Below are positions 1 to 6,832 of a stretch of 13,016 nucleotides of DNA, in pieces. The stretch is from assembly GCA_004151065.3 (NCBI GenBank), contig NWUY0300034045.1, positions 53,800 to 66,815 of the forward strand. Direction: 5' to 3'. The notes under the pieces are model-generated. The model was not told the origin of the DNA and did no database searches. It saw only the letters and a program-made list of their open reading frames with translations. Origin of the DNA: Larix sibirica (lineage: Eukaryota > Streptophyta > Pinopsida > Pinales > Pinaceae). How positions within the stretch are numbered: the stretch's first letter is position 1; each line of letters begins with the position of its first letter. The translations under genes and the position numbers were made by a program.

Positions 1-620
1 AAGTTTGGGAACGCTTTGGATTGTACATTCTCAGGATATGCACAATCATCCTATTGAACACTTATGTCTACCCATCAATTTGTGGGTGGAAGGCGGTCAA
101 TTTGGTTAGCGTGGTGTCCATCATCAACCATAGGCTAGACCAAAAGGTAATCAAGAACCTATTGTTCGATCTAAAATAATGGTTTGTGGGAAGCCAAAAT
201 GAACCCAAATACGCTCGAAGAAGAGCTTAGCAATGGCCTCTGTTGTGATGCTATTCTTATAGGGAGTTAAAATTGTCATCTTAGAGAACCAGTCAAAAAC
301 CAAAAATACATAGTCATTGCAATGATTGGTTGAAGGAAAGTCATACATGTAGTCCATGGAGAGAAACTTCCAAGGCCTATCTACGGTAGGTAATGGGGTG
401 TACAATACTTGCTTCTTGATGGCAAGTTTGGAAATGGCATAGGCAGTGCATGATCGAATGTACCTACCAATGTCTTGTCGGAGCTTCAACCAGTAGAAGT
501 AATTCTACAACACTACAACTGTCTTCTCTACACTGAAGTGCCTTGCCACTTGACTATAATGTGCCCTTCAAATCATTTTCTTGCACTTGCTCTAAGGAAC
601 ACATAGGTGGCATAAAATTT
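1..620 (-). pseudogene. Ty3/gypsy integrase remnant (cut by window edge)
   Basis: An N-terminal His-His-Cys-Cys zinc-binding region is visible around 460-565: two His lie in AHYSQVARHF, but the last pair reads CTAY, so the final Cys is Tyr. A TAG stop sits between them. The catalytic core runs from about 400 to 60. The first acidic residue is present in LSMDYMYDFP and the second in IILDR. A one-base frameshift at about 160-167 follows, and the frame resumes as NRFLITFWSSLW and LTKLTAFHPQ. At the place of the third catalytic acid (normally Glu) the codon is TAA at 62-64, next to a TAG at 68-70. The C-terminal domain lies beyond base 1. Confidence 0.9.
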
Positions 621-767
621 CACCCTAGAGATGAAAGTTTGACACCGATCTACCTACTTGTAATGTATGATAGGCAATAGTAAATTCATGGTCAATTTCA
701 TATAGTTTGGGCCAAACGAATGTCTCATGTCCCCAAGAGTTGATCACGGTAGTTAGTCCAACAACTT

Positions 768-1158
768 GAGGTCGGCTGAGGCGGTTTGCAACACGATTGG
801 TGTTTCCCTTCTTATACTTGATGTTCACGTGGAATTGTTGTAGGTATGTGGACCACTTATGATGGAGTTCATTCTATAGCTTTCACTATGTTTGCATGAA
901 CTACAGGGGCTTTTGATTAGTGTGGATGATGGTCTCCTTCCATAAGATTTAATGGTTCCATTGACACCAAGCTTACACAATGGAGTGCATATCCTTGTCA
1001 TAGGTGGGATACCTACAAACTAAATCAATGAGTGTCTCACTATGATAGGCCACCAGATGTCCATGTTGAGTGAGCAGTGCACCGATAGAATAGTTAGAGG
1101 CATTTGTCTCCATCTCAAAGGGATGTTGCGGATCTAGCAAAGTAAGGAGTGGCATCAA
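768..1158 (-). pseudogene. Ty3/gypsy RNase H remnant
   Basis: The region reads HPFEMETNASNYSIGALLTQ, VAYHSETL, YPTYDKDMHSIV, then HTNQKPL and finally NRVANRLSRPQ. These are the RNase H blocks that follow reverse transcriptase in Ty3/gypsy elements. The usual carboxylate ligands are all changed: Asn replaces Asp in the first block (codon 1102-1104), Asp stands in for Glu in DKDM, and Asn replaces Asp in HTNQ (916-918) and in VANRLSR (784-786). Stops appear around 840-905. Coding frame is shared with the integrase part downstream. Confidence 0.88.
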
Positions 1159-1172
1159 GCAGAGGCGTCATT

Positions 1173-2130
1173 TCAGGTCCTCGAAGGATTTCTATTGTGA
1201 TGCACCCCAAGAAAACTTGGATTTGACTCCACATTGGTCACTTGGATTAAGGGCCAAGCAATATGAGAGAACCCCAACACAAAACTGCGGAAAAAATTGG
1301 TGAGGCCCAAGAAGATACCCAACTCTATTAGAGTTGTCAGGGCTGGCCAATCGTGAATGACTTGGACCTTAGTTGGGTCCACATGCACCCCATGTTCATC
1401 CATGATGTATCCCAAGTATTGAATTATCTATGTCGAATGAGCATTTCTCTGAATTGGCATATAACTTGTGTTGTCACGGGGTGCTTAGGACCTGCTGAAT
1501 GTGCTGCAAATGTTCCACCCAAGTTTTGTTGAATATGAGGATGTCATCTAGATACATGACCATGAAGGAATTTGTGAACATCTATAAGATATCATCCACC
1601 ACCCTCATGAATGTTGTTGGAGCATCAGTCAATCCAAAAGGAAAGACCAACCACTCAAAAAGGCCTTATTTGGACTTGAAGGTTGCCTTCCATACATCAC
1701 TTTGCTCGATCTGGACATATTCGTATCTTGATTTCAAATCAATCTTTATAAAGAAATTAGAACCCCTAATTTGATCAAGAAGTTCATCAATTCGAGGTAC
1801 TGGGTATCGATTCTTGATAGATCTTGTTCAGGGATCTTTGTAATCAATGCAAAGTCACCATGTCACACACTATTTCTACATCCAACACAATTGGGTTCCC
1901 ACAATGTGAGGAGCTCGATCGATGTGGCCTTTTTGGATGAGCTCTTGAATCCCACACTTTATTTCCTCATTCTCCAAAAGTGAGCATCTATATACTAGGA
2001 CATTAGGAAAAGCAACACCAAGTATCAAATCAATTGAATGTTAACCTGGCAGTGTAGGGCACCCCTTTAGGTGGGGCAAATATATCTTTGTATTATTCTA
2101 CAATCTTGTCCACCTGCTTCTATTGTTTAG
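1173..2130 (-). pseudogene. Ty3/gypsy reverse transcriptase remnant
   Basis: The catalytic motif YLDD is intact at 1543-1554, within SFMVMYLDDILIFNKTW. Upstream in the same frame are FPFGLTDAPTTFMRV and FFIKIDLKSRY, which are the conserved palm and fingers blocks, and RYPVPRIDELLDQ. Stops interrupt at 1582-1584 (TAG) and 1666-1668 (TAA), with several more in the damaged stretch about 1840-1920. A frame change near 1420 separates the palm from the thumb and connection region, which reads LGYIMDEHGVHVDPTK and FLGLTNFFRSFVLGFSH. The block once copied the element's RNA into DNA; it is now non-functional. Confidence 0.92.
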
Positions 2131-2236
2131 AGAGACCTCACGTTGAGGTTGTGGCAGTTGCAGTGACCTTATGTCCACCTTCTAACCGAACCATGAAGAT
2201 GACTAATTTCCCAGTCTGAGAGATTACCTTTCGACA

Positions 2237-2640
2237 CTACTTTGACGACATCAAGGAAACTGCAGTAGTTGGAACTACCTTGGGTAACCTATAGAGTTGG
2301 CCTCCTAAAGTAACAATGACACTACAGGGCCTAGACTCATAAACAACATGATGTTTCCACATATAGGGTTGTCTTAAAAGAACATCACAAACTGCAAGTG
2401 GGGAGACCTCACATAGTACCTCATCTTGGAAGGGCTTGATGTTGTAAGATAGACGACATTGTTGACTGACACATATGTCTTTCCCTTGGCTCAACCAACC
2501 GATGGTGTATGGTTTGGAGTGAGGCATTGTCGGCAACTTCAATCTTTTGATGACCTCAACTTAGTTCAAGTTCTTATGGATACCACTATAAACAATAAAA
2601 TGTAACGGATTCCCCTTCACCCACATCTGTGAATGGAAAA
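2237..2640 (-). pseudogene. Ty3/gypsy aspartic protease remnant
   Basis: The frame reads through a hydrophobic strand LHFIV and then YSG at 2582-2590, where retroviral-type aspartic proteases carry the catalytic Asp-Ser/Thr-Gly. The Asp codon is now TAT (Tyr), so the enzyme could not work. A stop (TAA) follows at 2561-2563. The remaining 101-residue open stretch contains the segments PYTIGWLSQGKDICVSQQC and VCDVLLRQPYMWKHHVVYES, typical of the protease C-terminal half and its link to reverse transcriptase in plant Ty3/gypsy polyproteins. It lies in the same frame as the knuckle-like motif. Confidence 0.82.
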
Positions 2641-2649
2641 GCGACTCCC

Positions 2650-3714
2650 CTTCCTCTAGCTCCTCTAGCTCATATGGTTGGAACTTTGCGATCATGATGG
2701 TGGCATTGGGTTTCGCATCAATGATTTGCTTTCATTTTTCTTCCTCTGCATCAAATTTCGATCTAGAGTCCAACTCTAAGGATTTCATCTCAACCAACAA
2801 TGATTTCTGTGAGCTACATTCGTCGGTGTTGTGTTAAGGGATTTTGTGGAACTCACACCAATTTCTAGTTTCCTTCTTCAACTTTTCATTACCCTTCTTC
2901 ACCTACAGTTTGGACTGGTTATCACGATTTTGGATATCCTTGCTATCTCTTTTGTTGCGTGAGTTAGGTCCACCTTTACTAAGTTTTAGTTGTGATTGAT
3001 TTGCAAACACAAACTACCACTTATTCTTCTAGTTGAATGTTTGCTCAATTTTGACAACATATCGATAAATGAATCCTAGTGAGGAGATGTTTAGAAAATC
3101 CATCTCTATTTAGATGTACATGTGCAGGACACGGTGGTACTTTAGGATCAAGTGTCGTTGGGAGTCTCTGATACCCAGCTTTGAGCGCAAGGTATGGAAT
3201 ATATTGGTAAAATTTGGCACCATCTAGTCTCTCTCCTAATGCAAAGTTGTCCATCTCATATATTGGTCATCATAGTTTCCGATGGGGTAGAAATCCTCCT
3301 TGAGGGCATCAGCAAAGGATTCCCAAGTGGGTTTTGTACCATATGATGTAGACTCATCTCCGACATGACTCTTTCAATAACCATCCCACCAATCTTTGCA
3401 ATGGGGGAGGGACTTAAGGAGTGTGAAGTTGATCTTTTCTTGTCCAAATTTTTTTGAACAAAGTAATAACACTCTAATAGATTTAATCATTTCTCCAAAT
3501 CATAGGGAATGTCAAAGTTAACGTGTACCTTGAATAGAGTCACACCTCTTAAATGACTCCTAATTGAAGGGGCCTCCACCACCGTCGTCGGCAGTTGTCG
3601 AAGGATCTAGATGAAATTATCTTCCATCTTGTTCTTCTGTCGCGCGAGGACTTCCACAGGCAATAATTTAATAGGATCGCTTGCTCTATCATCTCTCTTT
3701 TCTTGTCCCGCCAT
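2650..3714 (-). pseudogene. gag: gag remnant with zinc-knuckle-like motif
   Basis: The likely start is the ATG at 3712-3714, beginning MAGQEKRDD. The capsid-like part continues with typical plant gag wording such as KPTWESFADALKEDFYP and GNYDDQYMRWTTL, then KLGIRDSQRHLILKYHR and SSLGFIYRYVVKIEQ nearer the C-terminus. These pieces lie in different frames, so there are indels near 3430 and between about 3240 and 3190, plus several stops. At 2816-2857 a nucleocapsid-like motif has spacing C-x2-H-x4-H-x4-C; the second metal ligand is His where a classical knuckle has Cys, and a stop (2834-2836) falls inside it. An acidic stretch rich in Glu (about 2655-2680) leads to the protease. Family membership rests on pattern recognition; the lack of coding capacity is seen directly. 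Confidence 0.8.
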
Positions 3715-3830
3715 GTAATGCTGCTTAGTTCAATGAGAGTGGCTCTCCCCAAGCTCAAGTAGTTCGAGACCCAACTCTCAATATCTAGATCTCATTGGGG
3801 ACATGCACTGAGAGACAATAGAGAGTAGAT

Positions 3831-3843
3831 TGCTTTGATACCA
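3831..3843 (-). other. Primer-binding site of the retrotransposon (initiator tRNA-Met type)
   Basis: On the minus strand the sequence is TGGTATCAAAGCA, one mismatch from the TGGTATCAGAGC commonly found in plant LTR elements primed by initiator Met tRNA. It lies one base from a TG dinucleotide at 3845 that would be the LTR border, and about 117 bases from the gag start. Confidence 0.78.
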
Positions 3844-3844
3844 C

Positions 3845-3948
3845 TGATATGGATTTAGGTGATAACGAAATGAAAGAGAATATGTAAAACCACATACACA
3901 GATATATTATAGGGAACACATTGATACAGTAAACTCAGATTCTATTAA
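3845..3948 (-). mobile_element. 5' LTR, border fragment truncated at assembly join
   Basis: This stretch directly follows the primer-binding site and begins with the TG expected at an LTR edge (it is the 3' end of the LTR in element orientation). It stops at the N at 3949. Its start resembles the start of the LTR on the other side of the N (4018 onward), and both contain GTACAGTAAA-like and ATTCTATTAA words, but the two are clearly diverged. Only about 104 bases are present, so its full length cannot be seen. Confidence 0.6.
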
Positions 3949-3949
3949 N
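3949..3949. other. Assembly join (single N)
   Basis: A single N separates two related but non-identical copies of the same element junction. Bases 3778-3843 (leader and primer site) match 3950-4016 with only a handful of differences, while the LTR sequences that follow diverge much more. The join may be between two different element copies, or a mis-join of contigs. Confidence 0.85.
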
Positions 3950-4065
3950 TCTCAATATCTAGATCTCATTGGGGACATGCACTGAGAAACAATAAGAGTA
4001 GATTGCTCTCATACCAATGATCTAGATTATTTGTAGAAAGAAATGAAGGAAGCAATATCAAATGG

Positions 4066-4141
4066 AAACAAACATGCAAATATTTTGCATAGTAGTACAG
4101 TAAAAACAAACATGCAAATATTTTGCACAGTAGTACAGTAA
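4066..4141. repeat. Tandem repeat, 2 x 38 bp, in LTR
   Basis: Units 4066-4103 and 4104-4141 are identical apart from one T/C difference. Each contains the word ATGCAAATATTTTGCA, an imperfect palindrome. Confidence 0.93.
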
Positions 4142-4144
4142 AAA

Positions 4145-4214
4145 GGTTTCAAATTCCTCATGCAGTAAAAATCCAAAATGGTTTCAAATTCCTCGTGCAG
4201 TAAAAATCCAAAAG
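4145..4214. repeat. Tandem repeat, 2 x 35 bp, in LTR
   Basis: Units 4145-4179 and 4180-4214 differ at two positions (A/G inside, and the last base). They follow almost directly on the 38 bp repeat and share its CAGTAAAAA ending word, so the LTR appears to have grown by stepwise local duplication. Confidence 0.92.
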
Positions 4215-4421
4215 ACCATGGAATAAAACCAAAATTCTATTAATAAAATGAATGGAAAAACATTGTAAACTACAAGCAATACAAACTAGCTCATATGGTG
4301 ATAGCTTATCTTTCAAGAGAGATGTGTAAGCTATGCTCATTTCCCAACCTATGAACTTTACTCTCTAATGTTAGTTATTTATGTTGGTTCTAATTCAGTT
4401 TATTTTATTTCTTAATAAACA

Positions 4422-5475
4422 CTCCTCATGTTTTTTATATATAATATAGAATAGAATTTATGAAAAAAAAAACATTGTGTCTCACTACCCTTGAATTTAA
4501 AGGAACATTCTAATTGTGCCATCCCTTCATTGTTCCTTTCCATAGGTTGAATTTTTTTATTTTGATTATGTAGATGGAATTTATTTTTTACAGTATTTTT
4601 ATTTAACCATAACCCTGCTAGACAATGTGTTCGTTTATTAATTTGTTAAAGGATATTAAAAAGTTTGTTTTGATATTCCTTGAAGTAAAGTGATAGATTA
4701 ACTTTAAGGTATATAACCTAATGTACATGTTTCTAATGCCCAAGTTCACACTATATAGTTTTGACTAACATATGTGTATTTAAATGGTTTGGTGTGGATT
4801 GTCTAAAACATGTTTGGTGTGGACTTATGTGTCTCTAACATGTTTGGTGTGGACTTATAGATATGGATTTAGATATAAGAGAAAAACTGAATGTTGGAGT
4901 TGGTTTTTATTTCTTTATTATTTTAGATAATAAATTAATATTTTTTTTACATGAAAAAATCATCAATGCATAATATTTTAATACGTTTTTATATTCTTGG
5001 GTTAACACATACATTTTTTAGATAAGGCAGCAAGTAAATAAAACATAAATCTTTAGTTTTAATAAAATATTATAAAACTCTCCAAACTTCTGCTCAAAAC
5101 TATAACATGACAGGGAAAGCTATCTAAGCTATCTTTGTAATGCAATATAAAATAAGAAATAATTTTTATTATCATTAATTTTTTATCTTTCAAAAAATTC
5201 TAACTTTAATTTTGGATTTATAATGTGTAAATGTCAAAATCACAAACATTTTTTACTTTATCAAGAACTTATAAAAATATTAAAATTTATCTTAACTTCA
5301 AATTTATGAAATTCAAATCCTTTAATATGTAAATATTTTTAACATTATAAATATATTATATTCACATTACAAAAAATTTAGAAAATATTAACACCTTAGG
5401 AAGAATTGATCCTTTTTTAACACAAGTTAAATCTATGATAGTAAACTCTACCTTTATCAGAAACATTATCATAAG
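4422..5475. other. AT-rich intergenic stretch, no gene seen
   Basis: There is no convincing coding sequence on either strand. The one structured item is a short repeat at about 4784-4860, where TTTGGTGTGGA occurs three times. Two full copies lie 30 bases apart (4807-4836 and 4837-4860, the second incomplete), with a shorter copy before them. The rest is A- and T-rich with homopolymer runs. Confidence 0.7.
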
Positions 5476-5788
5476 CAGGTGGGGCAGCTAGAATTGACTC
5501 GACAAATTTATGTGCAAGAAAATGAGGTCCCCTGGTTAAAACCCAAACTCTCCAAACTTTGGGCATCTGCCCAACAAGATCACGATGATAACTCCCAGAT
5601 ATATCGTAGAGTTGGGTGATTGAAAGGCCACAGTAATCAATCAGCTAATTCTACGATATATCTGGGAGTTATCATCGTGATCTTGTTGGGCAGATGCCCA
5701 AAGTTTGGAGAGTTGGGCTTTTAACCGGGGGCCCTCATTTTCTTGCACATAAATTTGTCGAATAAATTCCAGACCCCTGCCCCACCTG
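5476..5788. repeat. Long inverted repeat (hairpin) derived from a protein-coding fragment
   Basis: The left arm is 5476-5623, the right arm 5637-5788, and the loop only 13 bases (5624-5636). The inner 65 bases pair perfectly (5546-5610 with 5650-5714). The outer part has about ten mismatches and a 4-base indel. Each arm, read from outside toward the loop, encodes a matching 43-residue frame (5488-5619 plus; 5641-5772 minus) with shared segments RQIYVQENE and LSKLWASAQQDHDDNSQIY, ending in TGA next to the loop. This looks like a tail-to-tail duplication of the 3' end of a gene. I do not recognise the protein. A transcript would fold into a long hairpin suitable for small-RNA processing. It is not a standard MITE, because no terminal repeats or target duplication were recognised at its outer ends. 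Confidence 0.9.
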
Positions 5789-6376
5789 TATGACCATATA
5801 ACCGACAATACAAACTTTTTTTTCACTCATGCTGTCCACCGGCAATATATGGTACTGTGAAATTCAGTCCACCCTCACAGCAAAGGCTTTTGAGACCCAT
5901 AAAACTCTAAAGAAACGCCCAAAAACTGGAGCTGCAGCGCTTTTACAGACCACCATGACTACGCACTGAATATAATTAATAGTCTCCAGTCGCTTATGAT
6001 CGGGATGCTCGGGTTTTCAAGCGACACAATGAATCCCAAAGGAAAGGCTACAACAATGCACACGCTGTGGAAGCAAACGTTTGCAACAATTTGCATATCA
6101 ATAGGGTATTATTGAAGTTTTCAGTGCTCTTTTATCTTTCCTGTTGTGTATGTTCTTGGAGATGAGACAGTATTTAACAAAAAGAAATATAAGCAACTTT
6201 ATGTTGGTTTGTGTTTAAGATTATTTCCTGCAGAAAGAAGCCTCATACAATTTTTTTCTTTCAAAAACCACTGTAGGTTTTGAGATTGGTATTCGTTCGA
6301 GCGCAACGGGGCCCTTAGCAATGAAAAATTGATGAACAGACTTTAGTTTTACGCTGAAATGAAAATCCTTCCCTTC
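5789..6376 (+). promoter_or_regulatory. Probable promoter and upstream region of the AGC kinase gene
   Basis: This stretch between the inverted repeat and the duplicated leader has no coding potential that I can support. It is less AT-rich than the DNA on the left and would be expected to hold the promoter. I could not place a TATA box with confidence: candidates are the AATATAATTAATAG stretch near 5970 and TATTTAAC near 6171. No start site can be given without transcript data. Confidence 0.4.
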
Positions 6377-6583
6377 AATATTATTATTAAATTATGATTC
6401 CAACTTTGTCGACCCTTGCACGTGAAGAAGAGCATTTCTTCTACTTTACTTCTCATATTCTGCCTGGATTTCTAAAGCCTGCGATCACTTCCCTTCCACT
6501 TTACTTCTCCTATTCTGCCTGTAATTCTAAAGCCTGTGGTTTGGTATGCCAAATATTGTTCTTTCATTCACAGCTATCAGTTT
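6377..6583. repeat. Kinase leader, first copy (probable assembly duplicate)
   Basis: These 207 bases recur at 6585-6791 with a single difference (G at 6483, A at 6691). The two copies are separated only by the N at 6584. This is what an unmerged overlap between two contigs, or two haplotypes, looks like. Each copy also contains an internal, imperfect 55-base period repeat: about 41 bases at 6441-6481 recur at 6496-6536, sharing ACTTTACTTCTC and ATTCTGCCTG. Confidence 0.95.
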
Positions 6584-6584
6584 N
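6584..6584. other. Assembly join (single N)
   Basis: A single N lies exactly between two copies of the same 207 bases. The real locus probably has one copy, which would bring the upstream region 208 bases nearer to the kinase start. Confidence 0.9.
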
Positions 6585-6791
6585 AATATTATTATTAAAT
6601 TATGATTCCAACTTTGTCGACCCTTGCACGTGAAGAAGAGCATTTCTTCTACTTTACTTCTCATATTCTGCCTGGATTTCTAAAGCCTGCAATCACTTCC
6701 CTTCCACTTTACTTCTCCTATTCTGCCTGTAATTCTAAAGCCTGTGGTTTGGTATGCCAAATATTGTTCTTTCATTCACAGCTATCAGTTT
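6585..6791. repeat. Kinase leader, second copy
   Basis: This copy is continuous with the kinase coding region. It is pyrimidine-rich in its middle, as many plant 5' leaders are, and carries the same G-box, internal 55-base period repeat and short reading frame as the first copy. Whether it is transcribed is not shown by the sequence. Confidence 0.93.
6627..6632. promoter_or_regulatory. G-box CACGTG (also at 6419-6424)
   Basis: The palindrome CACGTG, in the context TTGCACGTGAAG, is the core site of plant bZIP and bHLH factors. It appears in both leader copies, about 200 bases before the kinase ATG in the second copy. Six-base sites occur by chance, so its function is an inference. Confidence 0.35.
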
Positions 6792-6832
6792 TTTAAACAC
6801 GAACCATTCTGTGACTCTGAATATTTTTAGAG

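Larger units (their letters stand above)
1..3843 (-). mobile_element. Decayed Ty3/gypsy LTR retrotransposon, internal region (3' part beyond window)
   Basis: Read on the minus strand, translated pieces follow the Ty3/gypsy order: gag, zinc-knuckle-like motif, aspartic protease, reverse transcriptase, RNase H, integrase. Integrase after RNase H separates it from Ty1/copia, where integrase comes first. A primer-binding site at 3831-3843 marks the 5' end of the internal region, about 117 bases before the gag start. The element is dead: it has many in-frame stops, at least five frame changes, and altered active-site residues in protease, RNase H and integrase. The 3' end of integrase, the polypurine tract and the 3' LTR are not in the window. 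The lineage within Ty3/gypsy was not settled; no chromodomain region is visible because the element runs off at base 1. Confidence 0.93.
3950..4421 (-). mobile_element. Second, diverged leader, primer site and LTR of a related element
   Basis: Bases 3950-4003 repeat the leader of the neighbouring element. A second primer-binding site lies at 4004-4016 (minus strand TGGTATGAGAGCA), and an LTR begins with TG at 4018. The far border is uncertain. I suggest about 4421, where the plus strand reads AATAAACA, giving a minus-strand start TGTTTATT. The bases just beyond (4422-4430) are purine-rich on the minus strand (CATGAGGAG), which could be a polypurine tract, but a primer site on one side and a polypurine tract on the other would be unusual for a single LTR. 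No internal coding region is attached on the left, because the N intervenes. Confidence 0.5.

Noticed and set aside
1499-1983. Plus-strand open frames of 91 and 70 codons
   Set aside because: They lie antisense to the reverse transcriptase region, whose minus-strand reading is clearly the real one.
3045-3254. 69-codon minus-strand frame as a separate gene
   Set aside because: It overlaps gag; the gag-like text continues in another frame through the same bases, so this is a frameshifted part of gag with a chance extension.
4784-4860. Regulatory array of TTTGGTGTGGA
   Set aside because: Three short copies in AT-rich DNA far from any gene are better explained as slippage duplication.
5476-5788. 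CRISPR array or classical MITE
   Set aside because: There is one inverted pair only, with no repeated spacers, no recognised terminal motif or target duplication, and gene-derived arms.
6394-6633. Reading frame crossing the N in the kinase leader
   Set aside because: It depends on the undetermined base and on what is probably an assembly duplication.
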